In this document: piece by piece, positions 53,912 through 63,444 of the stretch
How positions within the stretch are numbered: position 1 is the stretch's first letter
Layout: each line of letters starts with the position of its first letter
NCBI RefSeq assembly: GCF_947495205.1
Contig: NZ_CANLXV010000003.1
Location: 1 to 64,000, forward strand
Direction: 5' to 3'
Length of the DNA stretch: 64,000 bases
Source of the DNA: an uncultured Polaribacter sp.
GTDB lineage: Bacteria; Bacteroidota; Bacteroidia; Flavobacteriales; Flavobacteriaceae
Notes under the pieces: model-generated
The model's input: the letters and a program-made list of their open reading frames with translations, nothing else
Database searches by the model: none
Told to the model about the DNA's origin: nothing
Made by a program: the position numbers and the translations under genes

Positions 53912-55077
53912 GCTTTACTTTTACGTAAAGCAATTAAACCCAAAACAGGGCCTATTGCAAGAAACACAAATATATAGATTTCTGAAAGTTGCATTTTTAA
54001 ATAACCAATTAGTTGTATGCTAATTATGGTAATAGAAAATCCTAAACAATTTACTATAGTTAAGGCAGTACCTCTATCTTTTTCAGGTGCATTTTTAGCC
54101 ACTAGAGTAGACAGTAAAGGAGAATCTGCAATAACAACCATGCCCCAAAAAAGTAAAAATAAAACAAAAATAATTTCATTTTTTATGCTAAAAAATAATG
54201 GTGAGATTAAACAGCAAAAACAAGATAACAATAATATATAAAATGCCGTTTTTTTAGTGCCGTATTTTTTAGCAATAAAACTACCAAAAACACAAGCTAA
54301 GCTACCAATACCAATTATTAAAAAAGATAATAATGGTATGTTAAAATTTGTTATTTGTTGTTTATTGCTATAAATTTCTAAAATTATGGGTACAAACGCC
54401 CAAAAAGCATAAAGCTCCCACATGTGCCCAAAATAACCAAATGCCGCTTTTTTAAAGTTGATGTTTTTAAAGACATCGAAACAAACAGACAAATTTAATT
54501 TTTTTGCTTTTTTTCTATAAGGACCATTAGGTACTAATAAAAACATTAAAAAACCTCCAAAAATTGATAGACTAGAAGTAGTAATTACTATAGTTTGCCA
54601 GCTAAAATTGGTAAATAAATCTTTTAATAAATGTGGCAACGCAGTGCCCAAAACCAAAGCACCTACTAAAAAACCCAAAGAGGTGCCTAAACCTTCTTTA
54701 AAATAATCGGTAGCAATTTTCATTCCAACAGGATAAATTCCTGCTAAGAAAAAACCAGTAAAAAAACGTAATATCAATAATGTAATTATAGTTTGGTTGT
54801 GAAATGTAATACCAAAATTGAATAAAGCACCTAATAAAGCACATATAAAAAACACTTTAGATGGCGAAAAACGATCTGCAATTGTAAATAATGCAAAACT
54901 TAAAGTACCACTTATAAAACCAAATTGCACAGCTACAGTAAGGTGTGCTAAATCTGTACTTTTTAAATTATAAGAAGCTATTAAATCATTAATTATTCCG
55001 TTTCCTGCAAACCAAAGAGAGGTGCAAAAAAATTGTGCAATAACTATAGTTAGTAAAATTAATTTTGGCTGTTTCAT
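53908..55077 (-). CDS. Major facilitator superfamily transporter
   Basis: 389 residues with twelve hydrophobic segments. Motif A-like segment IADRFSPSKVFFICALLGA (TM2-3 loop), and a second ALLLSCFCCLISPLF region. Not clearly of one subfamily; sequence resembles nitrate/sugar-phosphate antiporter-like or drug efflux carriers. The stop overlaps the kinase gene's stop region by four bases (convergent). Substrate unknown. Confidence 0.88.
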   Translation of the reverse strand: MKQPKLILLTIVIAQFFCTSLWFAGNGIINDLIASYNLKSTDLAHLTVAVQFGFISGTLSFALFTIADRFSPSKVFFICALLGALFNFGITFHNQTIITLLILRFFTGFFLAGIYPVGMKIATDYFKEGLGTSLGFLVGALVLGTALPHLLKDLFTNFSWQTIVITTSSLSIFGGFLMFLLVPNGPYRKKAKKLNLSVCFDVFKNINFKKAAFGYFGHMWELYAFWAFVPIILEIYSNKQQITNFNIPLLSFLIIGIGSLACVFGSFIAKKYGTKKTAFYILLLSCFCCLISPLFFSIKNEIIFVLFLLFWGMVVIADSPLLSTLVAKNAPEKDRGTALTIVNCLGFSITIISIQLIGYLKMQLSEIYIFVFLAIGPVLGLIALRKSKA

Positions 55078-55160
55078 TGGTCACGTAAAAGTATTGAAAA
55101 GTAGAGAATAAACAATTTTAATTTTTTAAGAAATCCGTTTGTTTGGTTATCTTTGAAATA

Positions 55161-56015
55161 ATGAAGAATATAAAAATCATAGAATGTCCTAGAGATGCAA
55201 TGCAAGGAATAAAAACACACTTTATTGCTACAGAAAAAAAAGCATTGTATATCAATTCGTTATTAAAAGTAGGTTTTGATACTATAGATTTTGGCAGTTT
55301 CGTTTCGCCTAAGGCAATACCACAAATGAGAGATACTGCAGCAGTTTTAAGTAAGTTAGATTTATCTAGCACTCAAAGTAAACTGTTAGCTATTATTGCT
55401 AATGTAAGAGGTGCAAATGATGCCTCTCAATTTGAAGAGATTGATTATTTAGGATATCCATTTTCAATTTCAGAAAATTTTCAAATGCGTAATACGCACA
55501 AAACAATTGCAGAGTCTGTAAAAACTTTAGATGAAATTTTAAATATTGCTAGTAAAAGTAACAAGCAAGTAGTTACCTATTTATCTATGGGTTTTGGAAA
55601 TCCTTATGGAGATCCTTGGAATGTTGATATTGTTGGTAATTGGACAGAAAAACTGGCTCAAATGGGTGTAAAAATTGTGTCACTTTCAGACACTATTGGT
55701 AATTCTACGCCAGAGGTTATTAATTATTTGTTTTCAAACTTAATTCCACAATACACAAACATAGAATTTGGCGCGCACTTGCATACCACGCCAGATAAAT
55801 GGTTCGAAAAAGTAGATGCCGCTTTTAAAGCAGGTTGTTTACGTTTTGATGGTGCTATAAAGGGTTATGGCGGTTGCCCAATGGCAAAAGATGAATTAAC
55901 AGGGAATATGCCAACAGAAAAATTATTGTCTTATTTTACTGCACAAAAGGCAAATACCAATTTAAAACCAATGAGTTTTGAGAGTGCATATAATAAAGCG
56001 TTAGAGGTTTTTTAA
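55161..56015 (+). CDS. Hydroxymethylglutaryl-CoA lyase
   Basis: TIM-barrel lyase of the HMG-CoA lyase/isopropylmalate synthase superfamily, splitting HMG-CoA to acetoacetate and acetyl-CoA in leucine breakdown. IIECPRDAMQGIK (Arg-Asp active-site pair), SFVSPKAIPQMRD, and GYGGCPMAKDELTGN (catalytic Cys in GGCP, divalent metal site nearby). The ATG at 55161 is chosen (284 residues) since it gives the family's normal beginning; the frame's TTG at 55143 adds six odd residues and lies in a candidate -7 box (TATCTTTG 55148-55155). A leaderless or very short-leader mRNA is possible. Single gene. Confidence 0.92.
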   Translation: MKNIKIIECPRDAMQGIKTHFIATEKKALYINSLLKVGFDTIDFGSFVSPKAIPQMRDTAAVLSKLDLSSTQSKLLAIIANVRGANDASQFEEIDYLGYPFSISENFQMRNTHKTIAESVKTLDEILNIASKSNKQVVTYLSMGFGNPYGDPWNVDIVGNWTEKLAQMGVKIVSLSDTIGNSTPEVINYLFSNLIPQYTNIEFGAHLHTTPDKWFEKVDAAFKAGCLRFDGAIKGYGGCPMAKDELTGNMPTEKLLSYFTAQKANTNLKPMSFESAYNKALEVF

Positions 56016-56027
56016 AAATTTTGGAAC

Positions 56028-56963
56028 TTACTCCTTTAAAAAATCGACTATAATTTTATTAATTTCTTTCGGTTTTTCCTCTTGTATAAAATGTTTTGCT
56101 TCAATAATATGAATGTTTTCGTCTTTTATTTTTAGCGCTTTTATTAACTTATTTTTCTGTGGATTAATTTGCAGCATTTTATCATATTTTCCCCAAATTA
56201 ATACAACAGGTAGGTTTAAGCTTGTGATAAGGTTACTATAATCTGGCAGCGCATTGCAGGTTTTGCTAAAAAAATAATACATTGCTTTTGTTTTTCCTTC
56301 TCTTAAAGGTATTTTGTAACCTTCAATTTCATTTTCTGTAAGATTATTTTCCATTAATCCACTTTTAAATAAACCATTTAACAATAGGTTAGTGGTAATT
56401 CCATTTCTATACATCCACATACTTGTTTTCGCAAAAAAACCTCTTTTCATTCTAATTGGTGGCTTAAAACCCTCTTCATAAATTATAGTATTCAATAAAA
56501 TTAATTTTTCTATTCTTTTTTTATCCTGTTTCAATAGCTCCCAAGTCCATAAACCTCCTGCATCATGCGTTATATGAGTCCAAGTATTTATTTTTAAACC
56601 ATTCATTAATTCTAGAATTCTTTTGCCATGATTATGCGCATTGTAAAGATCATAACCATCAGGATTATCACTATTACCAAACCCTAACATATCTGGCGCA
56701 ATAACTCTAAATCCTTCAGCAACTAATTCATCAATCATTTTTCTATAGAGCCAAGAAGAAGAGGGTACACCGTGTAAAAGTAAAATTACGTTGCCTTTCC
56801 CTTTGTCTATATATTTTATATTTCCATCAGAAGATAAAAAAGATTTCTGGTTTTCTTTAAAACTAGCATAAGTAAGAGCAGTAGTATTAAGACTTGTTTT
56901 AGCCGATTTACAACTTGTAAAACTCATTACAATAATTAATATGTAGAAAAACTTAGTTCTCAT
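56028..56963 (-). CDS. Lipoprotein alpha/beta hydrolase, haloalkane dehalogenase-like
   Basis: 311 residues. SpII signal with Cys18 (MRTKFFYILIIVMSFTSC). LLHGVPSSSWLYRKMIDEL oxyanion loop, THDAGGLWTWELL nucleophile elbow (Asp in HDAGG), acid downstream, EAKHFIQEEKP with the catalytic His. This D-H layout is that of haloalkane dehalogenases and epoxide hydrolases; the Trp that follows the nucleophile in dehalogenases (HDWG) is Ala here, so halide binding is doubtful. The likely job is hydrolysis of an ester or epoxide outside the inner membrane. Confidence 0.86.
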   Translation of the reverse strand: MRTKFFYILIIVMSFTSCKSAKTSLNTTALTYASFKENQKSFLSSDGNIKYIDKGKGNVILLLHGVPSSSWLYRKMIDELVAEGFRVIAPDMLGFGNSDNPDGYDLYNAHNHGKRILELMNGLKINTWTHITHDAGGLWTWELLKQDKKRIEKLILLNTIIYEEGFKPPIRMKRGFFAKTSMWMYRNGITTNLLLNGLFKSGLMENNLTENEIEGYKIPLREGKTKAMYYFFSKTCNALPDYSNLITSLNLPVVLIWGKYDKMLQINPQKNKLIKALKIKDENIHIIEAKHFIQEEKPKEINKIIVDFLKE

Positions 56964-57100
56964 AAAAAAACATTTAAAATTTATTAAGAACTTAAAAATA
57001 GGTTTTAAAAAAGAGTTTTGCGCAATATTCTTAGAAAAATTTAGAAATAGGAACTTTTATAGCCGTTTTAAATTTTTATTTTAATTTATTCTAAATAAGG

Positions 57101-57131
57101 TTTGATTAATTAAAGTTGTGTTGTATATTTG
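57101..57131 (+). promoter_or_regulatory. Promoter of the DUF4856-imelysin operon
   Basis: TTTG at 57101-57104, 19-bp spacer, perfect -7 box TATATTTG at 57124-57131; the start is expected near 57138. The best promoter match in the window. Confidence 0.65.
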
Positions 57132-57147
57132 CCAAAAAACAAATAAA

Positions 57148-57170
57148 TTATCTATAATTAATCTAAATAA
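57148..57170 (+). promoter_or_regulatory. Candidate Fur-type operator
   Basis: An imperfect AT-rich dyad: TTATCTATAAT at 57148-57158 and ATCTAAATAA at 57161-57170, whose reverse complement TTATTTAGAT resembles the left half. It lies between the start of transcription and the ATG at 57173, ahead of iron-uptake-type genes. The likeness to flavobacterial iron boxes is from memory. Confidence 0.4.
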
Positions 57171-57172
57171 AA

Positions 57173-58357
57173 ATGAGAAAAGTAATTCTTTCCTTAGCAA
57201 TTGTATCAACAATTATTTCGTGTACCAAAGATGAAGAAATTAATACAGTAGCACCTGCAACTTACAGTTTTGAGAGAAATGGAGAAACTACCGTTAATTT
57301 TAGTGGACAAACTACTAGAATACAAATGGCAGACGAGTTTGCAGCCGCTTTAAATAAACCAGAAACAGAAACAGTTGCTTCCTTAAATGCTAAATTTTCA
57401 CACACGGCAGGAGAACAAAATTTTTCTAGTTTAGAGTTAAACGCGTCTTCTAAAAATGTGAGAAGTAAAGTAGCAGCTTCTATAGATTATTTTTCTGCAA
57501 ATACAACAGATGCAGCTATTATAAGGGCAGATTTTGATGCGTGGATAGAAGGACAAGTAAATGAGGTATATCCAAATTGGAACCAAGATGCAGCAAAAGG
57601 AGTTGCAGGACAATTGCAAGAAGCTGGTGGTGGGCCAATTAGATGGATAAACGCAAAAGGTTTAGAGTATGACCAAGCCATTGTAAAAGGTTTAATTGGT
57701 GGTTTAATGGTAGATCAAATACTTAATAATTATTTAAGTACAAGTGTTTTAGATGAAGCTAGTAATATTGCAGATAATAATGGTAATGTTACGTTAAATG
57801 GTGAAAATTATACTTCTATGGAGCATTTTTGGGATGAAGCTTTTGGTTATTTATATGGCAAAGAACCAGATGCAACAGCGCCTGTTTTAAATGTAGATCA
57901 ATATTTAAATAAATACGTAAATCGTTTAAATAACGATACAGATTTTGATAGCATGCCACAAGAAATTTATGATGCGTTTAAATTAGGAAGAGCTGCCATC
58001 GTAGCAAAAGATTACAATACTAGAGACGAGCAAGCAAATATTCTTAGAGAAAAAATTTCTGAATTAATAGGTATTAGAGCCGTTTATTATTTACAGCAAG
58101 CAAAAAACACTTTGGCAAATGACAAAGCATCTGCTTTTCATGATTTATCTGAAGGTTTTGGATTTATTTATAGCTTACAATTTACAAGACAACCCAACAC
58201 AGCAATACCTTACTTTACTAAAACAGAAGTAGATGGTTTTTTAAGCACTTTAATGCAAGGTGATGGTTTCTGGGATATTACTAATGAAACTTTAGATGAA
58301 ATGTCTGCTACAATTGCAGCTAAATTTAAGTTTACTGTAGCACAAGCTGGTAGTTAA
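57173..58357 (+). CDS. DUF4856 lipoprotein
   Basis: 394 residues; lipobox MRKVILSLAIVSTIISC (Cys17). YSFERNGETTVNFSGQTTRI is the DUF4856 start; the helical middle includes IRWINAKGLEYDQAIVKGLIG and SMEHFWDEAFGYLYG. Structurally the repeated HxxxE-like motifs are like the imelysin family, so an iron-binding role at the cell surface is thinkable. First gene of the operon; imelysin gene follows after 30 bp. Confidence 0.9.
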   Translation: MRKVILSLAIVSTIISCTKDEEINTVAPATYSFERNGETTVNFSGQTTRIQMADEFAAALNKPETETVASLNAKFSHTAGEQNFSSLELNASSKNVRSKVAASIDYFSANTTDAAIIRADFDAWIEGQVNEVYPNWNQDAAKGVAGQLQEAGGGPIRWINAKGLEYDQAIVKGLIGGLMVDQILNNYLSTSVLDEASNIADNNGNVTLNGENYTSMEHFWDEAFGYLYGKEPDATAPVLNVDQYLNKYVNRLNNDTDFDSMPQEIYDAFKLGRAAIVAKDYNTRDEQANILREKISELIGIRAVYYLQQAKNTLANDKASAFHDLSEGFGFIYSLQFTRQPNTAIPYFTKTEVDGFLSTLMQGDGFWDITNETLDEMSATIAAKFKFTVAQAGS

Positions 58358-58387
58358 TTTTATTTTTAATTAAAAAAAACGTTACAA

Positions 58388-59473
58388 ATGTTTAAAAAAA
58401 TTTCAATTCTTTTTCTTTCTGTTTCCATTTTTGTTGGATGTAATTCTTCTGAAGAACCAGAACCTACAGTTACAGATAATTTTGATAGGCAAGCCATGTT
58501 AACCAATATTACAGATAATATTATACTACCTGCTTACGAAGATTTTAGTACAAAAATGAATGCTTTAAAATCTGATGGGACAACATTTGCGAGCACTCCA
58601 ACCTTAACTAACCTAGAAAATTTAAGAACTTCTTGGTTAGTTGCCTATAAATCTTGGCAACATATAGAAATGTTTAATTTAGGGAAGGCAGAAGAACTGG
58701 AGTATTCTTTTTACATGAATATTTACCCATTAACGGTTTCTGATGTTGAAAACAATATAGCAACTGGAAGTTATGATTTAAACAGTTCAAATAATCACGA
58801 TGCACAAGGTTTTCCTGCTTTAGATTATTTATTATTTGGAGTTGCAGATTCAGATACAGCAATACTTGCAAAGTATGAATCAACACCAAACGGAAATAAC
58901 TATGCTAAATATTTATTAGATGTATTAAGCCAGATGAATACGTTAACAGAACAAGTAGTTTTAGATTTTAAATCTAATAGAGATTCTTTTGTTACAAGTA
59001 CTGCTAATACTGCCACAAGTAATGTAAATAAACTAATAAACGATTATATTTTTTATTACGAAAAAGGCTTAAGAGCTGGTAAATTTGGCATACCTGCAGG
59101 TATTTTTTCTAGCACACCTTTACCAGAAAAAGTAGAAGGTTATTACAGTAAAATTTATTCTAAAGATTTAGCACTAGAAGCTTTGTCTGCAGTAAAAATA
59201 ATTTTTAAAGGTGATTCAAATACTACAAGTTTTGCACAATATTTAGAAGCCTTAAATAGAGGAGATTTAGCATCAAGCATAAAAAACCAATTTGAACTTG
59301 CTAATACTCAAATTAATACACTTAATGTAAACTTTTCTGAACAAGTAAATACTGATAATTCTGCAATGTTAAAATCTTATGACGAACTGCAAAAAGCAGT
59401 AATTCTACTCAAACTAGATATGTTGCAAGCCTTAAACGTAAGTGTAGATTACAGAGATTCAGATGGAGATTAA
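58388..59473 (+). CDS. Imelysin-family lipoprotein
   Basis: 361 residues with lipobox at Cys18 (MFKKISILFLSVSIFVGC). The imelysin core begins RQAMLTNITDNIILPAYEDF, the metal-type motif WQHIEMFNLGKAEE (HxxE class) lies near residue 97, and GFPALDYLLFG is conserved. The C-terminal third is helical. Imelysins are iron-regulated outer-membrane proteins (IrpA, EfeO-like) thought to bind iron rather than act as peptidases. Between the DUF4856 and HTTM genes: part of an iron-uptake-like unit. Confidence 0.92.
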   Translation: MFKKISILFLSVSIFVGCNSSEEPEPTVTDNFDRQAMLTNITDNIILPAYEDFSTKMNALKSDGTTFASTPTLTNLENLRTSWLVAYKSWQHIEMFNLGKAEELEYSFYMNIYPLTVSDVENNIATGSYDLNSSNNHDAQGFPALDYLLFGVADSDTAILAKYESTPNGNNYAKYLLDVLSQMNTLTEQVVLDFKSNRDSFVTSTANTATSNVNKLINDYIFYYEKGLRAGKFGIPAGIFSSTPLPEKVEGYYSKIYSKDLALEALSAVKIIFKGDSNTTSFAQYLEALNRGDLASSIKNQFELANTQINTLNVNFSEQVNTDNSAMLKSYDELQKAVILLKLDMLQALNVSVDYRDSDGD

Positions 59474-59514
59474 TATAAAAAACACCCAATTTATTTAAAT
59501 AAGTTGGGTTTTTT

Positions 59515-60927
59515 ATGAAGAAAAAACTATTAAAATACAACTTTAAAGAACAAACAAACGCTGCTCCTTTAGCAGTATTTCGTTTGTTTTTTGGGTTGAT
59601 GATGTTTGCGAGTATTATTCGTTTTTGGGCAAATGGTTGGATAGAAAAATTATATTTAGCACCAGAATTTCATTTTTCTTATTATGGTTTTGAGTGGATA
59701 AAACCATTGGGGAATTACACATATCTATTATTTTTAATTTGTGGTTTAGCTGCTATTTTTGTAGCAATTGGATTTAAATATAGAATCGCAATAATTACCT
59801 TTTTTCTATCATTTACGTATATAGAATTAATGGACAAAACCACCTATTTAAATCATTATTACTTTATTAGTATTTTAAGTTTTTTAATGATTTTTTTACC
59901 CGCAAACGCAACTTTTTCTGTAGACAATTTCATCAACAAAAAACAATATAAAAATGTACCAAAATGGACAATTGATAGTATAAAATTACTCTTAGCAATT
60001 GTTTATTTTTATGCAGGTTTGGCAAAATTAAACTCAGATTGGTTGTTAAGAGCACAACCTTTAAAAATTTGGTTGCCTTCTAAATACGATTTACCTTTTA
60101 TTGGAGAAAACTTATTACAACAAAACTGGTTTCACTTTGCCATGAGTTGGTCTGGTATGTTGTATGATTTGGCAATACCTTTTTTACTACTGTATAAAAG
60201 AACTCGTTTTTTAGCCTTTCTTGTGGTTATTTTCTTTCATGTTTTTACTAGAGTTTTGTTTCCAATTGGCATGTTTCCTTATATAATGATTGTTTCTGCA
60301 CTTATCTTTTTTGATGCCAAATTGCATTTGAAAATTATTCATTTTATTAAAAAATATATCTTAAAAGGCAATTTAAAAACCACTATTTTTTCTAACAGAA
60401 TTGCAGCAAACACAAACATAAAATCAGTAGAAAATTATAATTTTTCTAGAAATAAAAGAAAAATATTTGTGCCAATTTTTACCTTATTTTTTGCAATTCA
60501 GCTTTTACTTCCTTGGCGTTACTTGTTGTATCCTGGAGAATTATTTTGGACAGAAGAAGGTTATCGTTTTTCTTGGAGAGTTATGTTAATGGAAAAAGCA
60601 GGAAGCACCAATTTTAAAATTAAAAATTTAGAAACCGGTAATTATTTTATGGTAAATAATAGCGATTTCTTAACTTCTTTTCAAGAAAAACAAATGAGTT
60701 TTCAGCCCGATTTTATCTTAGAATATGCGCATTTTTTAGGAGATCATTTTACAAAACAAGGCCATAAAAATGTAGCTGTTTTTGCAGAAAGTTATGTGGC
60801 ACTTAATGGCAGATTAAGTACAAGATTTGTGAATAATACTGTAGATTTGTACAAAATTAAAAGAACCTTTAAACATAAAGAATGGATCGTTCCGTTTCAA
60901 TCAGAAATAAAAATAAAAGGCATTTAA
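59515..60927 (+). CDS. HTTM-domain membrane protein
   Basis: 470 residues. Several transmembrane helices in the N-terminal half (about residues 20-310); motif FRLFFGLMMFASIIRFWANG, LMDKTTYLNHYYFISILSFL, GLAKLNSDWLLRAQPL, and FTRVLFPIGMFPYIM, the HTTM (horizontally transferred transmembrane, gamma-carboxylase-like) signature. The last third (from about 325) is a soluble domain as in bacterial VKD-carboxylase homologues. Its gene is cotranscribed with the imelysin and TonB-receptor genes. Enzymatic function is unproven. Confidence 0.9.
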   Translation: MKKKLLKYNFKEQTNAAPLAVFRLFFGLMMFASIIRFWANGWIEKLYLAPEFHFSYYGFEWIKPLGNYTYLLFLICGLAAIFVAIGFKYRIAIITFFLSFTYIELMDKTTYLNHYYFISILSFLMIFLPANATFSVDNFINKKQYKNVPKWTIDSIKLLLAIVYFYAGLAKLNSDWLLRAQPLKIWLPSKYDLPFIGENLLQQNWFHFAMSWSGMLYDLAIPFLLLYKRTRFLAFLVVIFFHVFTRVLFPIGMFPYIMIVSALIFFDAKLHLKIIHFIKKYILKGNLKTTIFSNRIAANTNIKSVENYNFSRNKRKIFVPIFTLFFAIQLLLPWRYLLYPGELFWTEEGYRFSWRVMLMEKAGSTNFKIKNLETGNYFMVNNSDFLTSFQEKQMSFQPDFILEYAHFLGDHFTKQGHKNVAVFAESYVALNGRLSTRFVNNTVDLYKIKRTFKHKEWIVPFQSEIKIKGI

Positions 60928-60930
60928 AAC

Positions 60931-63348
60931 ATGAAAAATAAAATTATTATTGCCTTTTTTTTGTGCTTTCAAGCTGCAATTTATAGTCAATATAAAATTA
61001 CTGGTTTTGTAGTTTCTGAAACCAATAAACCAATAAATAAGGTTCAAATTTACGACGAAAATGGCGGTTTATTAGGTCAAACAGGTGTTTTAGGTAAGTT
61101 TAGCTTTTCAACTTCAAAAAAAGAAATTCCTTTAATTTTTTATGTCGAAAACTATCGCTTAAAAAATGTGTATGTTCAATTAAAAGCATATGCCAATTTA
61201 AAGGTTACTTTATCTTATTTCTCTGAAAATTTAAGCGAAATTCAATTAAAAGCAAGAAAAGAAAAGGTTTTTGAGTTAAAACGTTTGAAAGATGTAGAAG
61301 GCACAGCAATTTTTGCAGGAAAAAAGACAGAAGTTGTTTTGGTAAATCAATCTGCAGCAAATTTAGCTTCTAATAATGCAAGACAAATTTACAACCAAAT
61401 TGCAGGTTTAAATATTTTTCAGAATGATGATGCTGGTTTGCAATTAAATATTGGTGGTAGAGGTTTAGATCCCAATAGAACTGCTAATTTTAATACGCGT
61501 CAAAATGGTTATGATATTAGTGCAGACGTTTTAGGATATCCAGAAAGTTACTACACACCAGCAAGCGAAGGTTTAGATGAAATACAAATTGTTAGAGGCG
61601 CAGCATCTTTACAATATGGTACTCAGTTTGGTGGGCTCATTAATTTTATCACTAAAAAACCAAGTACAAAACCTTTAGAAGTTATTACTAGAAATACAGC
61701 AGGTAGTTTTGGTTTGTTTACAAATTTTACTAGTGTTAGTGGTACTAAAGGAAAGTTTTCTTACTATTCTTACTTCAACTATAAAAAAGGAAACGGTTTT
61801 AGACCCAACTCTAATTTTGAGTCTAAAAATGCATTTGCACATTTGGCATACAAACCCAATGATAAAAATACGTTTTCTGCAGAAATTACGTATTTAGATT
61901 ATTTGGCGCAACAAGCAGGAGGTTTAACAGATAGAACTTTTAATGAAAACGCTTTGCAAAGTAACAGAGCAAGAAATTGGTTTCAGGTAGATTGGTTTTT
62001 ATATAATTTAAAATGGGAATATCAACTTACGCAAAACACTAATTTTTCTTTTAATTTCTTCGGATTAGAGGCGTCTAGAAAAGCGGTAGGTTTTAGAAAT
62101 AGAAGAGTAGATTTACCAGATCCAGGTGGCGCAAGAGAATTATTAATTGGTAATTTTAGTAATTTTGGTTTTGAAGCTAGAGTTTTAAAAAAATACGTTA
62201 TCGCCAATAAAAAAGCCACTTTTTTAGTTGGTTCTAAGTTTTATAAAGCAAATAATAGCGATTTTCAAGGACCAGGTTCTGCAGATGCAGATGCTAATTT
62301 TTCTTCTGCAATAAATGATTTTCCAGATTATAGAATACAAGGAGATTTTAGAAATCCCAATTTAAATTTGGCTTTTTTTGGAGAAAATATATTTTATATT
62401 TCAGATAAATTATCGGTAACTCCAGGAGCAAGAGTAGAGTATATAAAGACAGCAAGTAATGGTTTAGGAATTATTACCAACCAAGATGCTGCAGGAAACC
62501 CAATAGGAAGTATAGAAAATTTTGTAGATGATGTTAAAGAACGTTCTTTTGTTTTATTAGGCATTGGTACTAGTTACAAAAAGAATACTTCTTTAGAATT
62601 TTATGGCAATATTTCTCAAAATTATAGATCTATTACTTTTTCAGATTTAAATATAATCAATCCGTCTAATGCTGTTGATGTAAATTTAGAAGATGAAAAC
62701 GGTTTTTCTACAGATATTGGAGTTAGAGGAAATTGGAATAATTTTTTATCTTATGATGTAAATTTATTTGGTCTTTTTTACAAGAACAGAATTGGTTTTT
62801 TGTTTACTGAAATTCCGCCAGTAAATAATTTAGGGCAACTTAGAACCAATATTGGTGATGCAAGAATTTTAGGTTTAGAATCTGTTTTTGATTTTAATTT
62901 AAAGAAAGTTTTACAAATGAATAATGATTTTGTCTTGAATTATTTTATAAATACTTCTTTTATAAATTCTGAATATACACAAGCAATTACCAATGGTATT
63001 TTAGGGAAACAAGTGGAATTTGTACCCAATATAAATTTAAAAACAGGACTTAAATTTGGCTATAAAAATTTTAGCACAAGCTTGCAATACACCTATTTAT
63101 CTAGCCAGTTTACAGATGCACAAAACTCTGGTTCTGGAGATATAAGTGGTATTGTAGGAGAAATACCTGCTTATTCTATTGCAGATTTTTCTATTGCATA
63201 CAAATATAAATTTGCAAAATTAGAAGGTGGCGCAAATAATTTTTTGAATACCAAATACTTTACAAGAAGAGCAACAGGTTACCCAGGACCAGGTATTATA
63301 CCTTCTGCACCAAGAAATTATTATGTAGGTTTAGAAGTGAAATTATAA
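60931..63348 (+). CDS. TonB-dependent receptor (FecA/iron-type)
   Basis: 805 residues. Signal peptide (1-19, ends SQ), CarboxypepD_reg-like beta domain (residues about 22-95: YKITGFVVSETNKPINKVQI), then plug domain (SAANLASNNARQIYNQIAGL; LQLNIGGRGLDPNRTANFNT; IQIVRGAASLQYGTQFGG) and 22-strand barrel ending YYVGLEVKL. A strong similarity to FecA-like iron chelate receptors is felt, and the DUF4856-imelysin-HTTM context supports it; the ligand is not known. Follows HTTM after 3 bp. Confidence 0.93.
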   Translation: MKNKIIIAFFLCFQAAIYSQYKITGFVVSETNKPINKVQIYDENGGLLGQTGVLGKFSFSTSKKEIPLIFYVENYRLKNVYVQLKAYANLKVTLSYFSENLSEIQLKARKEKVFELKRLKDVEGTAIFAGKKTEVVLVNQSAANLASNNARQIYNQIAGLNIFQNDDAGLQLNIGGRGLDPNRTANFNTRQNGYDISADVLGYPESYYTPASEGLDEIQIVRGAASLQYGTQFGGLINFITKKPSTKPLEVITRNTAGSFGLFTNFTSVSGTKGKFSYYSYFNYKKGNGFRPNSNFESKNAFAHLAYKPNDKNTFSAEITYLDYLAQQAGGLTDRTFNENALQSNRARNWFQVDWFLYNLKWEYQLTQNTNFSFNFFGLEASRKAVGFRNRRVDLPDPGGARELLIGNFSNFGFEARVLKKYVIANKKATFLVGSKFYKANNSDFQGPGSADADANFSSAINDFPDYRIQGDFRNPNLNLAFFGENIFYISDKLSVTPGARVEYIKTASNGLGIITNQDAAGNPIGSIENFVDDVKERSFVLLGIGTSYKKNTSLEFYGNISQNYRSITFSDLNIINPSNAVDVNLEDENGFSTDIGVRGNWNNFLSYDVNLFGLFYKNRIGFLFTEIPPVNNLGQLRTNIGDARILGLESVFDFNLKKVLQMNNDFVLNYFINTSFINSEYTQAITNGILGKQVEFVPNINLKTGLKFGYKNFSTSLQYTYLSSQFTDAQNSGSGDISGIVGEIPAYSIADFSIAYKYKFAKLEGGANNFLNTKYFTRRATGYPGPGIIPSAPRNYYVGLEVKL

Positions 63349-63444
63349 CAATTATTATTTAAAATCATTTCAAATAGTTAAAATTCTTTACATGATTTTG
63401 AAAAAAAGCATTTCTATTATATCTTAGTGGTAAAATTAGAAAAC

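Noticed and set aside
56028..56963. True haloalkane dehalogenase
   Set aside because: The Trp next to the nucleophile that binds the halide is Ala, so only the family-level name is used.
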